From positions 248,001-312,000 of the forward strand of contig JACGCK010000018.1 in NCBI GenBank assembly GCA_014925825.1: 64,000 nt of DNA. Reading direction: 5' to 3'. A program made the translations under genes and the position numbers. The notes under the pieces are model-generated. The model was not told the DNA's origin. It searched no databases and saw nothing but the letters and a program-made list of their open reading frames with translations. Within the stretch, counting starts at the first letter, position 1. The number at the start of each line of letters is the position of its first letter. Of this stretch, positions 12,081-22,640 are shown piece after piece. Origin of the DNA: Pholiota molesta. Taxonomy: Eukaryota > Basidiomycota > Agaricomycetes > Agaricales > Strophariaceae.

Positions 12081-12924
12081 TCCTTCCGTGTCCCTCTGCA
12101 AGTGAGCTACGGCGACGTCCCTTCGCCCATCCGGGATGTACTTTCCTCTCTTCTCAGCGTGGACACCAGGGCTCTGTGGTGTGATAATGTAGAAGTGACA
12201 TCCAAAGTCATTTGAATTGCGGCATGCGTGGGCAGATGGGGGCCCTTCTTGCGATGAGGGTCAGCCGCCGCTGCAACCGATTGCGCTGGACAAGTATTGC
12301 TTTGATCGCACAGGTACTTACGCTCGCGCGCTGTAGGTGCCCTCCCTAGTGTCGGGTCTCTTTCTGTTTTTTTTTCCTTGGCCTGCCGATTCCCAAAATG
12401 GCATCGTTTATGACACTGCACACGCCCTCTTCCTTGCATATTTTTTTGTTATATTTTTAACAATCACATCGTGTAAGACGGTCATCCTTTGATTTTGTTC
12501 ATATATATAATAGAGGATAGCCTCACCTGATCAGCGAGGCTTCGCGTGTGATGCCACTACCCAAGTATGCATAGCGCATTCCGTGACATGCTGTATGCAC
12601 AGCCGGTGTAGATGAATAGAGCTCTTTTGTGTCGTTCACAAATGCTTTTAAAATAATCAAATGAAGCAGTCAACGTGGCCTTAAGAGGACATGTCAAATG
12701 AGACACAGCACATATTGGCACAGCTGAGTAAATCTGAAGTCATCTGTCATAACGCTACATGGGAAAGACTCGTGGATGTAATGAATGAACAACATGCCAG
12801 TGAAATGCTGCGCCGAGCGGACACAACGAGGTTACAACCTCAACGTGGTCTAATTTAACATGGCTCTGGCTTTCAACGCTCGATTCTTCCTCTCATTTTG
12901 ACCTGCATTCCACCACCTCAGAAA
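12080..12924. promoter_or_regulatory. Shared upstream region of the NACHT genes
   Basis: This stretch precedes NACHT copy 1. Its proximal part (about 12660-12924) is conserved upstream of copy 2 (about 35750-35981). Landmarks include GGAAAGACTCGTGGATGTAA, CAACGTGGTCTAATTTAACA and CTCATTTTGA just before the start codon. Conservation of this part suggests that the promoter was duplicated with the gene. I see no classical core element I can name with confidence. Confidence 0.45.
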
Positions 12925-15900
12925 ATGGCGAGCGAGTTCTTTTCCAACGCATCACATTTTAGTATCGACAGCGTATCGATTTCATATGTCCATGGAAACG
13001 CAGTATCCATTGGTCGCTCGGTAGAGTCAGAACGTCAGGGTGACGATCTTTACATTCAGCGAGACTCGTACATATCTCATCCGTGCAATCTTTCTAGGAG
13101 AAATGGCAGAGCCTGGTGAGGTGGCTCGTGGAAACAATAGTATTGGCAGCCGGGAACGTTATGGTGATAATTATTTCTTCCTGCAGCGAAGAACTCTTAT
13201 TGTGACTCACAACCACACATTTAGGATTTCGATGCCTGCTCGATAACATTCCCGAAGGTGCTTTTCACGATGCCGCCGAGCGGGGCGATCCCCCAAAATG
13301 CCACCCCAATACTCGCGTCGCTATCCGAGCCGAAATCATGGACTGGATCCGTGCATCGGATGCTCGGCGCAAGTTCATCCTCTGGATGTATGGTCCCGCA
13401 GGCTCTGGGAAGACGGCCATCGCACAAAGCATCGCTGAGGCATGCGAAAGCGCCGCGTCCTTCTTCTTCTCTCGCAACGCCGCCGGGCTCAACATCACGA
13501 CACGCGTAATTGCGACTATCGCCTATCAGATCTCCGGCTTCCTCCCCCAGTATAAAGACGCCCTGCTCACCGCAATTGAACGGGATCCAAAGATATTTTC
13601 CCGCATACCTGGAACTCAAATGCAGAGGCTTCTAATCGAGCCTCTAAAAGCACTACCGCCCTTGCCGCAGCCGATATTTGTGATCCTCGACGGACTGGAT
13701 GAAGCCGGCCCCACCTCCCAAGACCGGGTGAATCTTCTGAATGCTATTGGCACAGCTACCACAGAGCTACGACATATTCCCCTCATATTCCTCATCGCCA
13801 GTCGACCCGAATACGAGATCCGCGAAGCCTTCAATGTACACCTCACTCCACTCACGCAATCGCTGGTTCTCGATGATACCTACAAGCCAGATGACGATAT
13901 CAGGCTGTATCTCACTTCCACATTCGAGGAAATTCGCAGCAAACATGTCCGATTGGGCACCCAACTCCCTTCCTTATGGCCCTCTACAAGCGACGTTAAT
14001 CGCCTCGTATCAAAGGCATCCGGGCAGTTCATTTTCGCAGCTACATTGTTGAAATTTATTGACTCTATTCGACATCATCCAGCGGAACGACTGGATATTA
14101 TGTTTGGCTTGTCGACTCCTGGGAATGAAACACCGTTTGCATTACTTGACGCGCTCTATTCCTACATTCTCTCCTCTGTGGAAGAACCTGCCAAAGTTCT
14201 ACAGATATTCACGGCGCTTGTGCTGACAAATCCTGATATTTCTCTACGGGACCGGGATATCGAGCAGCTTCTGGATCTTGACGTCCGGAGAGTTCTAGTG
14301 GATATGCACGCCCTTATATCTGTTCCAGCCTATGAAGATCACGCCGCTCATCTAAAATTTCATCACGCCTCTCTCTCCGACTTCTTAATGGACCGATTGC
14401 GATCTCATAAATTTTATATCAGTGCGAGTCAGGGGCATATTGACTTGACTCGGCGTTGGTGGAAGGCTATGTCTAATAGCCAATTTCCAGGTCACGAATT
14501 CTCCGACTCGGAGTGTTTACACCATTTCATATATCATTGCACAAAATCACCTGCTGGCATTGAACTGATAGGTGATCTTGCCCGTTTCGATCTGAAGGAG
14601 CTATTGAAGGAATATTGTCGCCCATATCTTCTAATGTACTCACCTTGGAAAGGTTTTTTTGAATGCATCAAACAACAGGTTGGTCATTTACATTCCATCG
14701 GCACAAGATTTACGAACATATTACAGTCGAACCTCTCATAACCCATAGCCGTCGGGAGTCGGCCAAGGCCATGGGTTTTGAGGGGTTATGGGCTGATAGA
14801 GGTACGATAAAAATAGATTTCAAAATACGCGAAAAAATCAGGAAAAATCAGAACAAAATTATATAGTATAAACTTTGCATAGGGTAGATATCATTGTCAA
14901 GATCATTTCCGCCATGGATTTTGATATTTTTAATGCATATTTACGAGCTTTAACTGTCTTTTAAATATAAGAAGGGGTCTGAGAGTCATTGAATATGAAT
15001 ATTTGAGGTGAACAAGTGTGAATATTTTATTTTTTATGTGCTGTAGGGGGTGTGCTGGTCCCTTGGTGGTGCATCAGTGCGACCAAAGTGCAACTAAACG
15101 GAATGAAATGCAAGAAAAATCAGTATTTGTTCGCTCCCAACCCTATTTCACCAGTACCAAAACCCATAATTGACCGCCAAAACCTATGGGTTATGGATTA
15201 CTGCGTATTTATGGGTTATGGGTTGCAAATCCCCGCCTACCAAGTTGGTGGATAAATTTTTCCATGGGATATGAGGGGTTATGGGTCTAGAGGTGTATGG
15301 ATTATGAGGGTTTCGACTGTACCTCTAACATACATCCAACTTAGGCTGGAGATCGAGAAGATATTTCCCGCAGGATAAAAGCTGAATTTGATGCCTTTAT
15401 CTTGGACCACTTGTCGAACTACCCACCAGCTCTCCAGACTCACATCCCTACCATCTTTTCCCTTTCAAGGTTCATAGAAACAGCCGACATCATCCGCCTC
15501 TTACTTTGCGATTTCACTGAATCCGTGACAGAGTGCGATAATATTTGCGAACTCGATTTTACACTTTTCTGTCTCAAAGATCGATACAGTTACTCCATTA
15601 TCGATGATGCTTTTTTTGCTTTATTTCAGGACAAATTCCGGGCTGGAAAATACTACATATGCGATAGAAGCTACCTGGCATTGGCAAATCAAATAACCAG
15701 AATTATTTTTCCCAAGTAAGTTTGGTCCATACATACAGCCACAATCACTCATCCCGCTTAAGGTCTGGAGAAGATGATAGGCAAATCAAATTTGAAAAGG
15801 CTTCCGACGCCAATGATCTTGATGAACAGGTTCTTTACCTCGCAGACGGTTCTTTACGTTTACGGCTATACGATCCAGAATTCTTTTGGTTTCCGGAGAT

Positions 15901-16969
15901 GCTCCTCCAAACGCCCAATGACTTAGATCTCGCAACGTTGCTGCGCGAACACGCGCTCCAATATGATGGACATGATATAGCACTTAACGAAGGACAAGAA
16001 AACATCGCTCGCGGTAGCTTGGAATACATCGAGGTAAGCACTATCAAAATGTACATATTCCACTCTGTTCATTAATCACATTCAAACTGTGGTCCCCACC
16101 AGAGGTGTGGCATACCATATCTAGATCACGTCCACCCCCAAGGCACCAGCAAATGCATTATTTGTGAAGATTGGGAAGACACGGAAGACGCTTCCAAGTT
16201 CGTCCACTTAGACTGGCAGAATGACCCCCAGGAAGACGCTGCGAAATTTATCCCATCGTCAACACCAGAAGCGCCATCATACGCTAGTGAAATCGGTGCC
16301 CCTCCTAATGAAGGCACTTCCAACATCGTCGACTTGGGCTGGCAAAATGACCCTCGGGTAGACACTGCAGTATTCTTCCCAACATCAGCACCGGATGCGC
16401 CATCATACGCTAATGAGGTCAGCGCCCCTCCTATTGAAGGCACTTCCGACTTCGCCGACATGGACTGGCAGAACTTCATTGACTTGGTTTTGCAGGATGA
16501 CCCTCGGGCAGACACTGCGGTATTCCTCCTATCATTAGCACCGGAAGCGCAGGATGACCCTCGGGCAGACACTGCGGTATTCCTCCTATCATTAGCACCG
16601 GAAGCGCCATCATACACTAGTGAGGTCGGCGCCCCTCCTAATCCTAATGAAGGCACTTCCGACTTCGTCGACTTTGACTGGCAGAATGACTATCAGGCAG
16701 ACGCTGCGGTATTCCTCCCATCATCAGCACTGGAAGCGCCATCATACGCTAGTGAGAATGACCTAGAAGAGGAGCGTACCATCGTTCCTATTGACCCAGA
16801 CGCAAGACCAGGATTCAGCGCTTCATCAACTCTACAGATTTTTGGGAATTCATCCTCAACACTCTCCTCGAATTTGGAGGCGTCGTCCGTTGTCGAGCTT
16901 CCAGCAAAGCTGAAGCGGAAACGAGGTGAACTTTGGTCGGAGTCACGAAGAGTGCGTGTTCGGCAGTGA
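12925..16969 (+). CDS. NACHT-domain NTPase (fungal NLR-like), copy 1
   Basis: A STAND-type NTPase of the agaricomycete NACHT family, whose members are thought to act in recognition or incompatibility. Five exons (12925-13039, 13225-14678, 15345-15715, 15763-16033, 16103-16969) splice in frame to about 1025 residues. The N-terminus MASEFFSNASHFSIDSVSIS is typical of the family but has no recognised effector domain. The linker AFHDAAERGDPPKCHPNTR precedes Walker A GPAGSGKT (residues 95-102); Walker B is LDGLDE near 194. A helical region follows, then two tail modules conserved in copy 2: RCGIPYLDHVHP with KCIICE, a possible Cys/His zinc site, and repeats around WQNDPR. No ankyrin, WD40 or TPR repeats are seen. 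The third-exon junction is delayed by a 596-bp transposon inside intron 2. The same gene at 35982 is frameshifted. Confidence 0.88.
14724..15319. mobile_element. MITE of Tc1/mariner type in a NACHT intron
   Basis: A 596-bp insertion inside intron 2 of NACHT copy 1. It starts CAGTCGAACCTCTCATAACC and ends with the inverted counterpart (GGATTATGAGGGTTTCGACTG), about 21-bp terminal inverted repeats. It is flanked by TA on both sides (14722-14723, 15320-15321). The paralogous intron in copy 2 (37648-37724) has a single TA followed by CCTCTGAC where copy 1 has TA then CCTCTAAC, so it shows the empty site. Internal sequence repeats GGGTTATGGG-like motifs near both ends and has no transposase, so it is non-autonomous. 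TA duplication and CAGTC ends fit Tc1/mariner/pogo elements. Confidence 0.85.
16208..16760 (+). repeat. Coding tandem repeat in the NACHT copy 1 tail
   Basis: A 126-bp (42-residue) unit recurs, marked by tryptophan codons at 16214, 16340, 16466 and 16679. The consensus contains DWQNDPRADTAVF, APEAPSYASEV and APPNEGTSD. Inside the third unit a 57-bp segment is duplicated exactly (16494-16550 and 16551-16607). NACHT copy 2 has only one unit (about 38570-38660). All changes keep the frame open. Confidence 0.85.
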
Positions 16970-17239
16970 AGAAGACAGCGTCTTGACGAGTAAATATCAC
17001 ATAAACCTCGTCCATATTATGCGCCAGCACAGGGACTACGGATAATTTTACATACCCTTTCGAGTTATATGTTATTGTTGAGTATATACGAGAGTGGTGG
17101 AAGTGGGAGTGAGAAAATGGCAAGTGGAAGTGATGGTAGGTCACGGGAAAGTGGAACTCGGCGTATGCGGCAGCTACTGACAACGAGAGCGAGGGTGCGG
17201 CGATGCGCACGGCGTCGCCGTATAAGAGCCGCGTTTCGG

Positions 17240-18050
17240 GGCCATCAGCAGACAAAATTATTTCAGCCTTGCCAGTACAACTCACTATTACATTTTATCG
17301 TTATCATTTCATTTCAGGCTGCCAAATTTCATTTCAAATTCTCAACTTCACTTCAGGTTCTCAACTTCACTTCAAATTCTCAACTTCACTTTAGGTTTCT
17401 TAAATTCACTTCAAAAAATGCCAATGTCACTTTAGTGATGCTGATTCGGAGATTCAAACCTGAGATGGCATGCACAGGAGGTGCTGTGACGCGGCGGCAC
17501 CAACACAGGTACCTAGCCATATTGGGGGACCCACTGATAGAATATTTACTATGTCCTGCGGCATTATACACCTTGTTATCATTGGGTATAGCAGCCTATA
17601 CTACAACTAGCACAGCGGCACGGGGTGCGGGAGTGCAAGCTGTTTTTGATGCCGGGCCCGGCATCGTGGTGGAACTCTGATCAGGCAGGTGGTCGCATAC
17701 AAGAACTTCACACTGACAGTCCCCCCACTCCATCAATTTCCAGTGGTGGAAACCTCAAGAAATATTGAAATGTCAAATGAATGTTATTAAAGAAAAATGC
17801 TGACATGAAAGTTGAAATGCCGAAGTGAAAGTTGAAATGCCAAAGTGAAAGTTGAAATGTCGAAGTGAAAGTTGAAATGCCGAAATTGAAACTGAAATGC
17901 CGAAGTGCAAGTTGATTAAAGCTAAAAGGCTGGAGTGAAAATTAGAATTGCAGAATTTCCGGCTTTGAAGTGCAAAAATTACCTGTTTTGAAGTTGAAAT
18001 GCCGAAAATCTTAGCTTTCTGAAGTTGAAATAATTTTGTCCGCTGAGGCC
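17240..18050. mobile_element. Foldback or MITE-like hairpin, about 0.8 kb
   Basis: The left end reads GGCCATCAGC then AGACAAAATTATTTCA (17240-17265). The right end, inverted, reads GGCCTCAGCG then GACAAAATTATTTCA (18050-18026). Inside each end lie short tandem repeats in opposite orientation: CTCAACTTCACTTCA units at 17339-17400, and GAAAGTTGAAATGCCGAAGT units at 17807-17880. The whole can fold back on itself. No coding capacity is seen and I could not define a target duplication. Confidence 0.55.
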
Positions 18051-18478
18051 TTTCATAGCCGCGCGCCGCCCTCTTGGCTACTGACTTGGTTATCCCAACG
18101 GTCCACCCGCCCTCCTCCCGCCTTTCTTTGTTCAGAAAATTCAGGGCCATAGATACCTAATCTACACTTGAAATTTGAGGTCATACAATGAATGAACTAA
18201 GTTGAGTGCGCGAAAACTGCTGCAGCCATCCAAAAATTTCAATTCAAGTGCAAAAGATACCTTACATCTACTTCTACATGAGAAAATTGTCTACAACTTT
18301 GAAGTCCTCGTGTTCAGCGACGACGCGGGTCGGCAACGCGTCGGGAGGGGAGGGACATGCGTGGCATTGCTTGTCATCCGGGTGACGCGTCGGGGTGGCA
18401 TTGGATGGCGGGATGCAAGGCGGCCCAGGCAATGGGCGGGAAAGGGGAAGTCGATGTGGGAAAGTGGAAGTCAAGAGG

Positions 18479-18578
18479 AAGTGGAACTCAGTTCCCGACT
18501 TCCACTTCCACCATTCTTGTCACGACTCAAGTGGAACTCAGTTCCCGACTTCCACTTCCACCATTCTTGTCACGACTC
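18479..18578. repeat. Exact tandem duplication of about 50 bp
   Basis: Two adjacent identical copies start AAGTGGAACTCAGTTCCCGA and end CTTGTCACGACTC. Related GTGGAAGTGG-rich sequence lies in opposite orientation at 17090-17160, on the other side of the hairpin element, so the wider region may be a decayed inverted repeat. Confidence 0.7.
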
Positions 18579-18839
18579 GTTATTGTTGCAGAACGGAGTA
18601 TATCTTCGGCCCTCTGCGGTTGCTGTTACGCGCGTTGCAGGCGGATTAGGTTGTCCCGCAAAAATGGACTCCTAGCTAACGATCGAAGGACACGGAAGTA
18701 TTGATGTGCATTTCTGAGAAATGTGTGTGACTGCTTGCAATATCCAGAGGCGAGGAAGGCGCGTCAGTTCGCTAAGCCTACGCCAGAGTCAGGTAGCTGC
18801 ATACGCGGCCCCTTTCTGGCCTTCAAGCTAATATATCCT

Positions 18840-19850
18840 CGAAAAAGCCGTTTCTGTAGTTCCTTCAGCGCGCCCGCTTACTCGAAACATAGGTGCTGCA
18901 GGTGATGGGAAAACAAAAACAGGATATTCTATAACGCGAGGCATCTATATCGTACATCGGTCGTTATCCAGCAAGTTTCGTACAGCAATATCTGACACTT
19001 TCAAGGACAATGACATCGCGTTCGCTGGCAAGTGGATACGGCGTACTCCACAGCCCAGAACAGCTGCGACATTTGCAAACGTATCAGGCGAACGGCTACG
19101 CCTTCGACATGATGCCGCCGCGTCATTCGTAAGAGCGTGGAACATAGCGAGGAAATCCCAACGGCGTCCATTCGGCTCGGCGGAGAGCTCGCTTCTGCGA
19201 GGGGGTTGGGCGTCGACGCTGCATGGACAATGGACGGCTACCCGTGATGAACTGTCCTCCATCGCTGTATGAGTGTCCACCTATGAAGAAGCAGGATTGA
19301 ATGGATGTCAGAGAGCGGCTGGAAATATTCTCGGAAACGTTCGGATGAAGTTTATCAGCGAGGAAAGCGCTAGCGAAATTAAACAGATAGCTTATGAGAA
19401 AAACGAGGTGCACCATAGATACAAGCAGCCAGAGGGAGGACATTATTCGAGACTGACAAGCCAAAGTGGTGCGAACGAAGACGCGGCAGCGCGTAAGCCT
19501 AAAACGAGCGTGTCGGTAGATACAGAGAAGATAGGCGCAACACACCCGTCGTGGCGCTCTGCTTCGTATCACAGATTGGAGGACTGCTTTGGAAACTAGT
19601 AGGGAAATCTGCAGTCGCCTCAAAAAATATTCCACCTAGGCGACAGATCGTAGGGGGCGGGTCCACCGTAGAGGGGCAAATGTACAAGGGGTGCAGACGT
19701 GTTTTCCTGCCGAGGCCGTGAGGATTGGGGAAGGCATTGGGGTGGTTGACTGTGGTGGTTGTGGAGACGTTCGAGCTCGGGGGTGATTGTGTCGGAGTAT
19801 TTCGGGATGCTCCGTCGGAGTCCGAATGGCGTCACACAAGTTCATACGTC
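18840..19850. repeat. Repeat block C, copy 1, downstream of NACHT copy 1
   Basis: Matches 38960-40120 downstream of NACHT copy 2 in the same orientation. Landmarks are TCCTGCCGAGGCCGTGAGGA (19707 and 40001), GACTGTGGTGGTTGTGG, and GGTGATTGTGTCGGAGTAT. Together with the NACHT genes it shows that the duplicated unit extends from about 12.1 to 19.85 kb and from 35.5 to 40.1 kb. Minus-strand frames resembling RSRSPDTFANVAAVLG occur but are broken in the other copy; I assign no product. Confidence 0.6.
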
Positions 19851-20329
19851 GCTCTCCCTAGGCTAGAATGGTATCGATTCCGAGCATGCTCCAGTGCTTG
19901 TCCCTGGGTATCCGCCCCATCTCGCAGGGTATTCGCCCCAACTCGCACTCACCGAGACGTACCTATTACTGAGATCTAGTATCGACTCCGTCTACACAGT
20001 AAGTTCGCGTCGCATTGAGTGTGCACTATCATCATTACTTACCTTTCTTTGTAATTCCTGTCATAGTCTCAGCAAGCAGCCATATATGCCCTCATTGCCC
20101 TCGCGCTTAGTGCATTGAGACCCACGTTCACCGTCCCACATTCACACGTACCTCCAGCTGTGGAGCTACCCTCGGTGGACATGTCCAGGCAAATACTTCT
20201 CCTACGGCCAGCGACTACGGCACACGATCGAGTTTGTCTGCACGAACTGGTTGATGGATCGACTTGGGGTTGTGATGACTGGGATACATACGTGTGGGTA
20301 AGTGGATCTACGACATGGATCATAATGCG

Positions 20330-22170
20330 TCTTTCAGTTGATTTCAGCATCGAATTTCGTCAGTCGACCGTTGCATCATCCACTGCGCCCTATCACCGCT
20401 CCTGTCACATTGTCCTACCAATCCTTGCGATCCAGCCATTCTGACAGAGCCGGGAAGATTGGTTATCAGCCGATGGGCGATCCTGGCCAAGCCGTCTCCG
20501 CATATACCTTATTGCGCCCCGCCATGACCATGACCACGACGAGAACCCCTCACATCCCGGCTTCGGTTCTCTCTCCTTTATCCTCTAAACACGCCGCCAA
20601 TACGAGTCTTCCCACTCTACCGTCTGCGTGTGCAAGGACTGCTATATATATCGCAGCATCTGCGGCACGCAGACGCTCGAGGTGGCGGGGGCTCCGGCAT
20701 AACGGAACATTACTATTACAGTTCAAAAGGTACGCCACGTCCTCATAGCTTTCATACTCGCGTATAAGCCTGACAAACCTCACAGGTCGCTCAGCAGTGA
20801 GGATGTAGCTTTTTTCACTTTCAAACTAGTTCAATTCGCTAGGGAGGCTTCCCGATCCCGATTCTTCCTTCGATTTTGCGGAGGTTTGGCGATGGGAAAT
20901 GTTGCTGGGGTTGAAGTGGATACGAAGGAGTGATACGGAAATGGAGGTATGCAACTCGTTCAAGTCTATCGGAAGCTCAGCTCACATAAACACCTCAGAG
21001 CTTTCGCCCACCAAATGATCGGTGCATGTTCAGCAGATTCGATGTCGCCGGTATATTATAGCGTCTGAAATATTCTGGTCTCCCTCCCGAATTTCTATCA
21101 CCATCGCGCGTATGTGGGTGGAAGTACAGATATCCAATTTCCAAATCTCCTTTCTGCCCGCACTATGTAGGCTCGCGTGCTTCTTCATATCAAACGATGC
21201 TATCTGAAGGTTATCGCGATGACGTGGCACCTGCAAGATCCCACGGACTTGTACCAACCCGAAACCGACATTGGGGACGATGATATCTACCACAATTATA
21301 GGGCACTTGGTCTTGGAGAGATGTACACACGAAGTTCCCGCTCGCGCTTTTGGTGACTAAACACGGTGCGTACATCCTCTGATTTTCTTGTCCTCGTTCT
21401 CGCTTCTGTTATTCGTTTCGAATTTCCTATTACTTCGTTTGTTACCCTTAGATTTGGACACGACCTCTTTCGTCCTTTTCCCTTTTGCACGCCATTTATC
21501 ATAGGCATCCATACTCTGCTAGGCGCGACCCGCCTCACCGAGCCCAGCGAAAGCCTGCCTCGACTCATCCCTCCATGATCGCTCTCTCCTGCGATCATAA
21601 ACCACTCTAATGCGCCTTCCGGCGCCGCTCGCACCATCCGCGCCCTAACCGCCAACACCGTTGTCGGGCATGGCGCATCCCCGTCCTCCGCCGCACGCGG
21701 TGGCCGCCAGGACCGCTTCCATACCATACCGTCTGCGCCTGCAAAGAGCGCTGCGTTATATGCAGTGTCTGCGGCGCGGAGACGCTTTGGGTTGGAGGTG
21801 GGGCTTGGTAGTCGACTTACTGTCGCATGCGGTGGGGATGAAATTGGGATAGCGAGGCTGGATGGGGAGATTGAGTTGCCGTGTATGGGCTCTAAGGTAG
21901 GTCATTGGATGATGTTTATACACTCGTACATGAAAAAGGCATTTCTCGTTGACGCCGGGGAAGATTCTGTCCTATTACACGAGATTTGCATGGGAACGCA
22001 TCTGCTGAACGCCGTCGGCACGACGCTACGTACTGTGTGTTTTCAGAGAATTGTCAATAGAGATAGATCCTGGGGACCTGTATGTAGGAGAGAGCTCATT
22101 GGAAGTGCTGGATCAGGAACTTCACTTGTGGCATCAAGCGCGCGACGTGGGGCGCGGAAACGGAGAACAC
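20330..22170. repeat. Repeat block B, copy 2 (degenerate)
   Basis: The first kilobase (20330-21250) is collinear with 34280-35250: both carry GCACGCAGACGCTCGA, TACGCCACGTCCTCATAG (or ATCCTCATAG) and ATATCCAATTTCC or ATATCCAATGTC. The second part (21290-21890) resembles 11270-11900, sharing TGCGGCGCGGAGACGCTTTGG-like sequence (20 bases or fewer identical per run). A plus-strand frame at 21661-22175 encodes RRRFGLEVGLGSRLTVACGG, which I do not recognise. No copy retains a full-length frame. Confidence 0.5.
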
Positions 22171-22640
22171 GTTGAGAAAGCGAGTAATAAAAAGGTGTAC
22201 TAATGAATCACCTCAAATCCACAATGATCAATTTAAAACAAGAACTGAAGATCTTAATATGGTCTACTATGTGCATACAAGAAAATAAGTAAGAGCCGAA
22301 AAGCGTGCGTGTGGCATGAGGGCAGGGTGTCGATGGCAGGTTCACGGGTAATCACCGGAGATCGGGCCGGGATAAAAAAAGTCGCGATCACATCGATAAC
22401 TTTCCATCTCAACGACTACCCTTACTTTGGCCCGCGAGAGCGTAGGCCTGATACTCTCCCTTTCCCCCCGGAATCCGCCTTTGCGTTACCACAGAAGACT
22501 TGTATGTGCTATTAATTCAAACGATCCGTGGTAAGTGCCTTCGTTCATGACGATGTTCAGCTGCACTCACGTCCGCGTGGGGTTGGTGGCAGTAACAGGG
22601 ATCAATATGTGGGGGGGCATGAAGTCTAAATTGACTGGTT

